From: a virus
IMG/VR virus record: IMGVR_UViG_3300036759_000025
Span: 64,001-112,874 of that record
DNA: 48,874 nt
Direction: 5' to 3' (one strand)
The first letter of the stretch is position 1. Every line of letters begins with the position of its first letter. The position numbers and the translations under genes are program-made. Of the stretch, positions 36,772 to 44,341 are shown in pieces. A model generated the notes under the pieces. It was not told where the DNA came from. It saw nothing but the letters and a program-made list of their open reading frames with translations, and did not search any database.

Positions 36772-37000
36772 TCTGCCGCATCTCGTGCCCCGCGCAGGTT
36801 CTATCAATCGGGCTGTCTATGACAGCTTGGAATACAGCGAACAGCACTCGGCCGAGGAGGTGGTGGATACGGTCAATTCGCGCTTCTTGCCGCAGGCCGT
36901 GCTGCACTCGCTGGCCAATCTCCAGGAAGCTGGGCTGGCAGAGAGTACACACCGGCATGGCATCACTTACTGGCGGCGGGCGGGAGGAGGACCCGGATGA
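36761..37000 (+). CDS. Small winged-helix-like regulator 1
   Basis: 79 residues: INRAVYDSLEYSEQHSAEEV, VNSRFLPQAVLHSLANLQEA recognition-helix-like stretch, GLAESTHRHGITYWRRA wing-like end. The layout matches the next gene product, so they are paralogues (helix-turn-helix plus wing). Probably transcription regulators of this region or of the array. Confidence 0.7.
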   Translation: MSSDLPHLVPRAGSINRAVYDSLEYSEQHSAEEVVDTVNSRFLPQAVLHSLANLQEAGLAESTHRHGITYWRRAGGGPG

Positions 37001-37275
37001 GAAAGCAGGATGTGCTACTCCAGAAGCCGTATCCGGGCAGTAACAGGCGCTTGGTGTATGACGCGCTCGATTACAACATTGGGCTCAGTACGCTCGACCT
37101 GGTGGCGGAACTGCCGCTGACTGTCAGTCAGATTTACAGGGCCTTGCGGCACCTGGAGGCGTATGGGCTCGTGGAGCGCACACGCAGCAGGGCGAACGGC
37201 CGCAGCCTGTGGTTTTTGGTCGGGGCTACGCCGGACAACGACCCCACGACTGTGCTGCCCGGAGAGCCGCTGTAG
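36997..37275 (+). CDS. Small winged-helix-like regulator 2
   Basis: 92 residues: NRRLVYDALDYNIGLSTLDL, then LTVSQIYRALRHLEAYGLVE (recognition helix) and RTRSRANGRSLWFLVG (wing). A compact winged-helix domain. It is the last gene before the repeat array and could control it. Confidence 0.75.
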   Translation: MRKQDVLLQKPYPGSNRRLVYDALDYNIGLSTLDLVAELPLTVSQIYRALRHLEAYGLVERTRSRANGRSLWFLVGATPDNDPTTVLPGEPL

Positions 37276-37291
37276 CTCGGCCTGACGGGCT

Positions 37292-37330
37292 CTCGCGCGC
37301 ACGCGCGGGCGGACGATACACGCGCGCGAG
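37292..37330. terminator. 9-bp inverted repeat between regulator operon and array
   Basis: CTCGCGCGC (37292-37300) and GCGCGCGAG (37322-37330), perfect. It could end transcription from the regulators or act as an operator for the array promoter. Confidence 0.5.
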
Positions 37331-37342
37331 GGCTTCTTGCGC

Positions 37343-37348
37343 TATGAT
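37343..37348 (+). promoter_or_regulatory. -10-like TATGAT element of the repeat array
   Basis: GCGCTATGATCTC on the plus strand, the same core as the leftward promoters of this phage. It lies about 25 bases before the first recognisable repeat, so the array probably has its own rightward promoter. No clear -35. Confidence 0.55.
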
Positions 37349-37373
37349 CTCAGCGACCCATGCCCAGCGTGGT

Positions 37374-39706
37374 CAGAGCCAACGCATTGAATCAAGCAAC
37401 ATGACAAGTGAGCGAGTCAAGGTGCCAGGAGAGCACCAAATCTGAAGAACGAGCCTGGAACATCGAGGATGCCATTCGGCAAGAGCGAGCCCACCCTGGC
37501 GAGAGTGCCAACCTGAGATAGCGAGCCTAGCTGCGAGCACGCCATACCATGCAAGCGAGTCACAGGCTGTTGAGGGGACCATCAACAACGAACGAGCCGC
37601 CGTCTCAGGAGCGCACCCTACAAGATGAGCGAGTCACCAACTCAGATGGCACCAAGTCTCACGAGCGAGCCGTTGGCTCATAGAGCACCAGTCACCGCGA
37701 GCGAGTCATCGTTTCCGAGAGTACCAACCAACCGAAGCGAGTCAATGTATTGGAGAGCACCAAAACATCCGATCGAGCCAATGTACTTGACAAGCTACAT
37801 GCCGAATCAGCGAGCCGAGGTGCTAGAGAGCGCCCAATCAAGAGAGCGAGCCTGGACGCGGAAGAGGGCCATTGTAAAGGAGCTAGCCATTAGAGCGGAG
37901 TAGCACCAGACTACCTTAGCGAGCCCTGGACTCCTAGCGCACCAAAGAACCGTAGTGAGCCAATAGATGTGAGGGTACCAAGTAGCGACAGCGAGCCTGC
38001 CACCCAGGAGAGCACCATCCTTCCTGATCGAGCCATATAGTGAGAGTGAGCCATCTCTGCGGAGAGCGCCCTAAACAGCAAGCGAGCCATGACCTATAAG
38101 GGTGCCATTTAGTGGAAGCGAGCCTGGCTCCCGAAGCGTGCCACCCTGCCTGATCGAGCCATACGGAAAGAACGCGAATAGCACCTTGACGGAAGAGCGA
38201 GTCATTCAATCAGAGCGCACCAGTCGGCCGGTGAACGAGCCAGAACTACAGGAGTAGTACCAGCCCCCGGTGAGCGAGCCATGTATTCCGGAGGGCACCG
38301 CAGTACGTGAGCGAGACAAGGACCAGCAGCGCACCAATTCACGACGATCGAGCCATTGTCGCGGAGAGCACCACACTCTCAAAGCGAACCAACCGGCTTG
38401 ATAGAACCTTCAACAACGAGTGAGAGCCTGAAGAAGCTAAGAGTACCAACCAGGTGGAGCGAGCCAATGGTCTTGAGGGAGCCTCTGACATTGGAGCGAG
38501 CCAACAACACCGGAGAGCACCTGTAGCTGGGAGCGAGCCACTGACAACGAGGGCACCGTTGAAGAAGAGCGTCAGTCACGGCGAGTGGACCAAGGACAAC
38601 CCGCTAGTCAAATTGCCCGAGAGCACCAAGCAGTAAGAACGAGTCAACAACCATGATTTGTACCATGGCGTCCTGAACGAGTCACAGCAAATTGATAGCA
38701 CCAACCCCGGAGAACGGAGCCAACTGTCCATAAGAGCACCACGTTCCACGAGCAAACCCCGTTCTCAGAGAGCGCCCAGGTCTTTGAGTGAGCCGCAGAG
38801 CCCAAGCGGTCCAGGTTGTGCAAGCGAGCCAGGGAACTGAAGAGCAACCAGCTTGACCAAGCGAACCTTCGGACTCGATAGCAACAGAGCTTACGAGTGA
38901 GCCAAACGTATCAAGCTGCACCACATAGCGCGAGCGAGCCGAGTTCACTTAGAGTACCCTCGAACTGAAGCGAGCCAACTACCAAGGAGGGTGCCAAGCA
39001 TCCAGAACGAGTCATGCAATCGGAGAGTACCATCAGAACTGAACGATCCAATGTTCCAGAGAGCACCCTGTGTTCGGAGTGAGCCCTAGACTCGGATAGC
39101 AACACTGCTGACAAGCGAGCCGTATATACGGAGGGCACCATAGCGTTTGAGCGAACCGCAAAGGGGAGAGCACCAGAAGGTATCAGTGAGCCAGATCCGT
39201 TGAGAGCACCAGGCATGAGCAGCGAGCCATGCAAGATGTGAGCACCACTGCGTGTAGGAGCGAGACACGATTTCAAAGAGCACCAAAGAAGCCGATCGAG
39301 CCAAGCTAGCCCAGAGCACCTGTCTTACGGGAGCGAGCCTAACATCTTGATTTGCACCATCAAGGAGTAGCGAGCCATCAGTCGAGAGAGAACCTACGCT
39401 TCGGAGAGCGAGCCCAAGGACGTGATAGCAACTTAGATGTCTTAGCGAGCCATTCTTCCCAAGAACACCAAAGAAGGAAGAGCGAGACATCGCTCTGAGA
39501 GGACCAAGAGACGCGATCGAACAGCCATGCTAATCGAGCGTGCCAGCTAAGCAGAGCGAACCTCACAGCGAGAGCGCACCGTACCTTGCGAGTGAGTCAT
39601 GTTGAAGCAGAGTACCAGTCGAGTTGAACGAACCGATGCCTGGATAGCACCATGTCTTAGGAGTGAATCATGAAGTACAAGTGCACCACTGTCTACACGA
39701 ATGCCA
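37374..39706 (+). repeat. TIGR-type array: about 64 units of ~36 bp with two alternating repeats
   Basis: Two repeat types alternate every 18 bases: type 1 GAGCGAGCCA (variants AGCGAGTCA, ATCGAGCCA, AACGAGTCA) and type 2 GAGAGCACCA (variants GAGAGTACCA, GAGGGCACCA, GATAGCACCA). Type 1 copies start, for example, at 37629, 37665, 37701, 37737, 37773, a regular 36-base step, and type 2 copies lie halfway (37683, 37719, 37755). About 8 variable bases separate them, so each unit has two different spacers. Both repeats end in CCA. By hand I count 63-65 type-1 copies. There is one extra half-unit near 38046-38064, an enlarged gap at 38162-38178, and degenerate ends (37374, 39697). It matches TIGR arrays, known to be cut into 36-nt guide RNAs with two spacers. 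It is not a CRISPR: repeats are too short and spacers too small. Confidence 0.9.
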
Positions 39707-39720
39707 ACTAAGGAGACAAA

Positions 39721-40671
39721 TTGAATCGCAGCACTACTCAGATCGAGGAGCTTGCGCGCCTCACCAGCGACATCCGCAGTGCCACCCGCACCCTGGAGCG
39801 GCGGGAGGCGCGCTATCTGGTGGACACCTACTACCAGCTACAGGACTACCGGATCTCGTCTGACAACCAGATCCGCAGCATGGCGAAGGATGCCGAGCCG
39901 CACCTGACGCTCGACTTCTTCGCCCACCAGATGCGTACCCTGGAGAACCAGGTGCGCTCGGTGCTCAACACCTGGACCGATACCGAGGAACTGGGTATCT
40001 GGGCTAAGTCGATAACTGGCATCGGGCCTGTCATCGCGGCCGGACTGCTGGCCCACATCGACATCGAGAAGGCTCCCACGGTCGGCCACATCTGGCGCTA
40101 CGCCGGATTCGACCCCACCGTCGAGTGGGGCAAGGGCGAAAAGCGGCCCTGGAACGCCAGCCTCAAGGTCGTCTGCTGGAAGGCGGGCGAGAGCTTCGTC
40201 AAGGTGTCTGGCAACAAGAACGACATCTACGGCAAGATCTACCTCCAGCGCAAGGACTTCGAGATCCAGCGCAACGATGCCGTGAAGGAGATCTCGCGCA
40301 ACGCCATCGAGGTCGTCGGTCACCAGGGGACCAATGACGACGGCAGCTACTTGATCATGGTTGACAAGGAGCTTGTCTCGGTCTACGAGATCGACGGTCG
40401 CTTCTACTACGACGGCAATGCCAAGCACGCCTACAGCACGCTCAAGCGCAAGAAGATCGGCAAGGACACCGACGCCTACAAGAGCTACAGCATCGGCAAG
40501 CTGCCGCCTGCGCACATCCACGCACGGGCCAAGCGCTACGCCGTCAAGCTGTTCCTGGCCCACTTCCACGAGGTCGGCTACAAGCTCCACTACGGCACCG
40601 AGCCGCCCGCGCCCTACCCGATCGCCATCCTTGGCCATGGGCACCGGATTCCGGCTCCCAACGCCGCGTAG
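39721..40671 (+). CDS. tas: Tas-like protein (Nop / IS110-transposase-C-like fold), nuclease-less
   Basis: 316 residues from a TTG with AAGGAGAC upstream, 15 bases after the last degenerate repeat. Residues 1-90 are long helices with coiled-coil pattern (LARLTSDIRSATRTLERREA), like the coiled-coil part of Nop proteins. Residues 96-135 (KSITGIGPVIAAGLLAHIDI, then TVGHIWRYAGFDP) are the helix-hairpin-helix of the IS110-type Transposase_20/Nop family; the following NASLKVVCWKAGESF corresponds to the conserved helix after it. Residues 258-310 (GKLPPAHIHARAKRYAVKLF, then YGTEPPAPYPIAILGHGHRI) form the conserved C-terminus of the phage branch. No HNH, RuvC or DEDD residues are visible, so it should bind guide RNA and DNA without cutting. 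Adjacent to the array, it fits the Tas component of a TIGR-Tas system. Confidence 0.85.
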   Translation: MNRSTTQIEELARLTSDIRSATRTLERREARYLVDTYYQLQDYRISSDNQIRSMAKDAEPHLTLDFFAHQMRTLENQVRSVLNTWTDTEELGIWAKSITGIGPVIAAGLLAHIDIEKAPTVGHIWRYAGFDPTVEWGKGEKRPWNASLKVVCWKAGESFVKVSGNKNDIYGKIYLQRKDFEIQRNDAVKEISRNAIEVVGHQGTNDDGSYLIMVDKELVSVYEIDGRFYYDGNAKHAYSTLKRKKIGKDTDAYKSYSIGKLPPAHIHARAKRYAVKLFLAHFHEVGYKLHYGTEPPAPYPIAILGHGHRIPAPNAA

Positions 40672-40707
40672 GCTCGCAGCGCCTCGACAGACCCACTAGA
40701 ATGCCCC

Positions 40708-40787
40708 GTAGCGCCGCCCGAGGCCGGTTTTCTGCCATTCGGCTGGATCTGGTTTGAAGGGACCACAGCCGGTACAGGCGGCGCTAC
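40708..40787 (+). repeat. 11-bp inverted repeat after the Tas gene
   Basis: GTAGCGCCGCC (40708-40718) and GGCGGCGCTAC (40777-40787) are exactly complementary, 58 bases apart. It may be a terminator or a boundary element for the TIGR-Tas locus. A TAGAAT hexamer just upstream (around 40697) could also start the next operon. Confidence 0.5.
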
Positions 40788-40825
40788 ACTCGTTGACAAC
40801 AAACTTGGCTACCAAAGGGGGCCAA

Positions 40826-41236
40826 TTGAGTAACACACTGAATGACCTGCTCCACAGCTTGACGATGAACTTCGCATCCGGGCTGCGGATCTCAGATGAC
40901 CGCCGTACTGTCAGCGTCAGCCTGATGGGTCCTGCTGGCGACTTCGTGCTGATCTTCGAGCACCCTGACCCTGAGCGCATCGCCCGTGTCAAGAAGAGCG
41001 ACGGAGCCGCCTACGCGGTGCCGGTGCACATCAGGCTGGTCAACCGCAATTCCGGCAAGGATGTGCGCGGCTTCGGGAGGATGGGCAAGTACCTGAACCC
41101 CTACTGGATCAGGCGTTTTGTCTACGAGATTGCTGCCGCCGTCGCCTGGATGGAGCGCGAGTGGGACATCATGTCGCCTGAATACGTCGAGCACGTGGAT
41201 AAGAGCAACCGGGAGGACGAAGATGCCGACAACTAG
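40826..41236 (+). CDS. Hypothetical protein
   Basis: 136 residues from a TTG at 40826 with AAGGGGG upstream. LSNTLNDLLHSLTMNFASGL opening, a beta section (TVSVSLMGPAGDFVLIFEHP) and a helical end (RRFVYEIAAAVAWMEREWDI). First gene of the right-hand operon. Unknown. Confidence 0.7.
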   Translation: MSNTLNDLLHSLTMNFASGLRISDDRRTVSVSLMGPAGDFVLIFEHPDPERIARVKKSDGAAYAVPVHIRLVNRNSGKDVRGFGRMGKYLNPYWIRRFVYEIAAAVAWMEREWDIMSPEYVEHVDKSNREDEDADN

Positions 41237-41594
41237 AGGCGGCGCGGACAGCATCCGCTACGCCAGCAGCAGTGCACGCGCTCGCACAGCCAGCATGGAG
41301 GTGCTGGACGTGGACGATGACGATCCCAAGGTCAAGCGCGATGGCTGGTTCGCCTACGTGATGCCAACTCAGACTGGTGTCGAGATGGTCGGCAGCGGTC
41401 GCTACGGCTACTGGGAGGAGCGGCCCAAGGTCACCTACGAGCCGGGTACTGGCTGCTACCGCGTTGAAGGCGACACGGAGGAACCGATCCTGCTCGTCCC
41501 CGTCGCCAACGTCATCACGGTGTATATCGCTCAGGCCAAGCATCTGGAGGCGATGCCGATGCCGCAGTTGCAGGCCCCCGAGGAGCGATCGTGA
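41223..41594 (+). CDS. Hypothetical protein
   Basis: 123 residues from MPTTRGGADSIRYASSSARA at 41223, overlapping the upstream gene by 14 bases. Beta-rich centre (WFAYVMPTQTGVEMVGSGRY; CYRVEGDTEEPILLVPVANV). Unknown. Confidence 0.7.
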   Translation: MPTTRGGADSIRYASSSARARTASMEVLDVDDDDPKVKRDGWFAYVMPTQTGVEMVGSGRYGYWEERPKVTYEPGTGCYRVEGDTEEPILLVPVANVITVYIAQAKHLEAMPMPQLQAPEERS

Positions 41595-41941
41595 ACTGGA
41601 AGACGGTGGTGCTGGCGATCTGCGGTATGGGCATGATGGTCGCCATCATCCATCCCAGCACGGTGAAGACGCCCGTGCCGCCGCCCGAGCGGGTCGTGGT
41701 CGTCAAGCACGCTGATGCCAAGCAACCTGACGGCTACATGAGCGAGGAGGACTGCGCTCGCATCGATGCTGGCATGGCGGTCAGCAACCTGGTGTGGAAG
41801 TTCGGCTGGCCAGCGAGCGACTACGCCTACAGCAACTACGACCAGCGCTTCTTCTACCCGGTCCACGACCGTGGTGATGATCGCTGCGTCATCGCAGTTG
41901 ATGACAACAAGGTAGTGAGTGCCCTCTACCGCGACGAGTAG
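41591..41941 (+). CDS. Membrane-anchored SmpA/BamE-like protein
   Basis: 116 residues from a GTG. A signal anchor at 1-22 (NWKTVVLAICGMGMMVAII), a Pro-rich linker, then EDCARIDAGMAVSNLVWKFG and a beta tail (FFYPVHDRGDDRCVIAVDDN, then KVVSALYRDE). This follows the SmpA/OmlA fold pattern (I..GM....V....G.P). Exported; possibly acts at the cell surface. Match is by pattern only. Confidence 0.7.
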   Translation: MNWKTVVLAICGMGMMVAIIHPSTVKTPVPPPERVVVVKHADAKQPDGYMSEEDCARIDAGMAVSNLVWKFGWPASDYAYSNYDQRFFYPVHDRGDDRCVIAVDDNKVVSALYRDE

Positions 41942-41949
41942 GAGGAACG

Positions 41950-42228
41950 ATGGCGCGATTCAAACTGATGGGACGGGTGATCGTGGGGCAGGAGGAGAAC
42001 GAGCGCGCGCTGACCAGGGAGGAGCAGAACGCCCTGCCAACCGAACTGGTGTACGAGACGGACGATCTCTCCGAGGCGTCGGAGATCCAGCGCGCCGGGG
42101 GCTTCTTCCGGGATCGTGACACCTTCGTGTCGGTCACGTCGGTGGAGGACACCCAGGGCAGCAGCACCAGCTTCGGCAACGTCGGCAGCGCCGACCCTCA
42201 GCCAATGCCACAGAAGGGCGACAACTGA
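41950..42228 (+). CDS. Hypothetical protein
   Basis: 92 residues, GGAGGAACG before the ATG. MARFKLMGRVIVGQEENERA opening, then acidic with a Ser/Gly-rich end. Unknown. Confidence 0.7.
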   Translation: MARFKLMGRVIVGQEENERALTREEQNALPTELVYETDDLSEASEIQRAGGFFRDRDTFVSVTSVEDTQGSSTSFGNVGSADPQPMPQKGDN

Positions 42229-42229
42229 G

Positions 42230-42844
42230 ATGCCAAAGAAGCAGGAACTCACTCCCGAGCACCAGTCGCTTCTGGCAGAGGCCATGGAGCTTGGCATGGA
42301 TACGGTTGGATACACCGATCCGGAGGCCGACCTCGACCAGTTGCGCGGAGCGATTGCTCGTCATCTGGAGGAGGTGGCCAAGGCGGCTGCCGCTCGTGCC
42401 AAGCTTGCTGCCATGACAGAGGAGAGCGAGGACGATGAGTTCGAGGGATTCGATGAAGCCGCTGGCCAGACCCGTGGGGTGCTCGTCCGCCTGGTGGAGT
42501 GGACGGAGTGGATTCCGATTGGCATCTCTGAACACCTCAAGGGCCTCTCGGTTGCCAATGGCCTGACCGGTTTCGAGGCGGGCGAGAACGAGAAGGTCGT
42601 CTCGATCGAGACACTGGATACCAATCGGCGCAAGCGAGTGCCGATGGATGACGACCCTCAGCAGCACATCGAGTACAGCTTGCACGTCATGAAGGCGGTG
42701 CTGGCCAACAACGTGTCAACCGACTTGCTCAAACAACTGGTCGAGCTTCAGGGCGGCGATCGGGAGGGCAGTGAGCCCACTGGCAAGATCGTCATACCAG
42801 ATGCCCCTCAGCCGAATCGGGCTGCACGTCGGAGGCGGAACTAA
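42230..42844 (+). CDS. Hypothetical protein
   Basis: 204 residues from MPKKQELTPEHQSLLAEAME at 42230. Helical N-half with an acidic stretch (EESEDDEFEGFDEA), a mixed centre (LVRLVEWTEWIPIGISEHLK) and a basic end (AARRRRN). Overlaps the end of a leftward small membrane gene. Unknown. Confidence 0.75.
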   Translation: MPKKQELTPEHQSLLAEAMELGMDTVGYTDPEADLDQLRGAIARHLEEVAKAAAARAKLAAMTEESEDDEFEGFDEAAGQTRGVLVRLVEWTEWIPIGISEHLKGLSVANGLTGFEAGENEKVVSIETLDTNRRKRVPMDDDPQQHIEYSLHVMKAVLANNVSTDLLKQLVELQGGDREGSEPTGKIVIPDAPQPNRAARRRRN

Positions 42845-42989
42845 CAACTGATTTGTCTTGCTTGGCAGATTGCTGCACGGTGGTGAAGCCGAGCATGACG
42901 AGCGCGATCGACAGCAGTTCGGGCGAGGGCTTGATGAGCGAGACGGCGAGGATGAGCAGGCCGATCAGGATACGAGGGGAGCGGAACAT
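42792..42989 (-). CDS. Small membrane protein on the opposite strand
   Basis: 65 residues, MFRSPRILIGLLILAVSLIK and LLSIALVMLGFTTVQQ, two hydrophobic helices then a polar tail. Convergent and overlapping the end of the 42230-42844 gene by 53 bases. GAGGG lies immediately before the ATG, closer than usual. Hydrophobicity supports a real small membrane protein (holin-like possible), but strand and overlap leave doubt. Confidence 0.45.
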   Translation of the reverse strand: MFRSPRILIGLLILAVSLIKPSPELLSIALVMLGFTTVQQSAKQDKSVVSSASDVQPDSAEGHLV

Positions 42990-43079
42990 GCCCTCTGTAT
43001 CGACCAGGATTCAGTAGATCTTTAGGTCCGTACACGGACCAAGCACCAAATAGCACAAACTAAGACAAGGAGATTGCTA

Positions 43080-43409
43080 GTGCCAGACGAAGAGGGCTTC
43101 AACCCCTCTAAGTTCTTCGAGACGCTGCGCAAGTCGGCGTCTGTCAAGGCAGGTGCCATCATGTTCGGGCAGGCGCAGATCGCCTACTACGACACGCTCA
43201 AGGAGCACATGAGCGAGGAGCAGGCGTTCAACTTGCTTGCTCATACCACCGAGACGCTGGTCAAGAACCTCTTGGCCGCTGCGCCTGGTGTCCTGGAGGT
43301 GCTCCTGAAGGCAGCAGCAACCTGGGAGGCATTCCAGACGGCGATTGCCGACAGGGAGAAGCTGTTCGGTACCGACAAGGAGGTCCCTGGCAGTGCCAAA
43401 CCCGAATGA
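43080..43409 (+). CDS. Helical hypothetical protein
   Basis: 109 residues from the GTG at 43080 (AAGGAG nine bases upstream). All helix: FNPSKFFETLRKSASVKAGA; LVKNLLAAAPGVLEVLLKAA. Overlaps the next gene by 17 bases. Upstream dyad GGTCCGT/ACGGACC (43025-43040) may be an operator. Unknown function. Confidence 0.75.
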   Translation: MPDEEGFNPSKFFETLRKSASVKAGAIMFGQAQIAYYDTLKEHMSEEQAFNLLAHTTETLVKNLLAAAPGVLEVLLKAAATWEAFQTAIADREKLFGTDKEVPGSAKPE

Positions 43410-43941
43410 CATCCGGCTTGCTCCGGGGCAAAAGCTCACAGAGATGTGGGAGGTCCAGTTCGAGGGCCGTGAGCGCCGTGGCCAGCGGCCGTACCGGATC
43501 GTCACCGGTACCCTCAAGCACTGGTTTCACAGCACCTACTACGGTGGCGCGACCGGCGAGGGCGAGACGGTGCCGGAAGCTCGCTTGGCAATGGTGCTGG
43601 GACTCGCGCGAGCGATCTGCGACGACGAGAGTGCCTTCAGCTACGACGCCGAGCAGCTTGGTAACAGCAAGATGCTGCACTGGTTCCAGTCGAAGCTTGA
43701 GGAGTTGGTTGCAGAGTTCGAGGTCGAGGATCTGACGGAGAAGCAGAGCAAGAAGCTCCGACGACAGATCAAGTTCCTTGAACAACTCATGGCCGAATGG
43801 CAGGAATCCAACGACTACTGGCCAGAGGAGGCCGATGACACAGAGACGGAAGCCACCCGCACGGCAGACACCCGCCGTGCCCGAGCCGCCCTCGTCCGAG
43901 CCCGAGCCGAAGGTGAGCGAACTGGAGGTAGCAAAGACTGA
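43393..43941 (+). CDS. Hypothetical protein
   Basis: 182 residues from a GTG with AAGGAGG upstream. Residues 20-60 (MWEVQFEGRERRGQRPYRIV) beta-rich, then coiled coil (SKLEELVAEFEVEDLTEKQS) and acidic/basic tail. Possibly nucleic-acid related by its basic C-terminus; no family. Confidence 0.75.
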   Translation: MPNPNDIRLAPGQKLTEMWEVQFEGRERRGQRPYRIVTGTLKHWFHSTYYGGATGEGETVPEARLAMVLGLARAICDDESAFSYDAEQLGNSKMLHWFQSKLEELVAEFEVEDLTEKQSKKLRRQIKFLEQLMAEWQESNDYWPEEADDTETEATRTADTRRARAALVRARAEGERTGGSKD

Positions 43942-44026
43942 CATGTTCCTTGCTCTCGCTGATCTGTGCTCGACAGCCTCGGCTGCCATCACCGACGTGC
44001 TGGCGATGGTCAAGGAGTCGGGATGA
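43835..44026 (+). CDS. Small hypothetical protein
   Basis: 63 residues from MTQRRKPPARQTPAVPEPPS, nested in the end of the previous gene (different frame, AGAGGAGG upstream). Disordered basic Pro-rich half, then helix FLALADLCSTASAAITDVLA. Unknown. Confidence 0.6.
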   Translation: MTQRRKPPARQTPAVPEPPSSEPEPKVSELEVAKTDMFLALADLCSTASAAITDVLAMVKESG

Positions 44027-44160
44027 AGCACTACAAGGGTGGTTCACACGGTCTGCGCCCACTGAAGAAGCGCAAGACCAAGAAGCAACTGGACAAGCTG
44101 GCCGAGCGCCAGTTCAAACGCAAGGAACGCAAGAAGAAGGTGCCAAGCAATGGCAGTTGA
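44023..44160 (+). CDS. Very basic 45-residue protein
   Basis: MKHYKGGSHGLRPLKKRKTK and further Lys/Arg-rich sequence; overlaps both neighbours. High charge suggests nucleic-acid or ribosome binding. Unknown. Confidence 0.6.
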   Translation: MKHYKGGSHGLRPLKKRKTKKQLDKLAERQFKRKERKKKVPSNGS

Positions 44161-44341
44161 CAAGAATCCACGTCACTGGTTCATCGACGCCACGGACATC
44201 GCGGCCAACGTGGACGCCGACCAGATCGATGACTACGTGACAATCGAGTTCGCAGGTCGCGTCACGCCCACTACCAAACAGCGCATCAAGGAGGCGCTGA
44301 TCGACGGCAACTTCGAGATCACCGAGAAGAAGCTGGCATGA
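44150..44341 (+). CDS. Small hypothetical protein
   Basis: 63 residues, with VDKNPRHWFIDATDIAANVD then DYVTIEFAGRVTPTTKQRIK, an alpha/beta layout. Unknown. Confidence 0.65.
   Translation: MAVDKNPRHWFIDATDIAANVDADQIDDYVTIEFAGRVTPTTKQRIKEALIDGNFEITEKKLA

Noticed and set aside
37625-37903. Open frames inside the array (for example 92 residues at 37625-37903)
   Set aside because: Period 18 is divisible by three, so repeats read as recurring SEP/AP peptides; frames are short and stop-interrupted across the array. Artefacts of the repeat.
37374-39706. CRISPR array
   Set aside because: Repeats are about 10 bases with two alternating types and spacers about 8 bases; CRISPR repeats are longer and uniform, and no Cas genes are near. 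The TIGR interpretation fits better.
39721-40671. IS110-type insertion sequence
   Set aside because: Lacks the N-terminal DEDD catalytic domain, has no element ends, and sits immediately after the repeat array; it is a single Nop/Transposase_20-like protein.
41591-41941. Lipoprotein signal in the BamE-like protein
   Set aside because: The Cys lies in LAICG, which does not fit the usual lipobox; a signal anchor is more likely.
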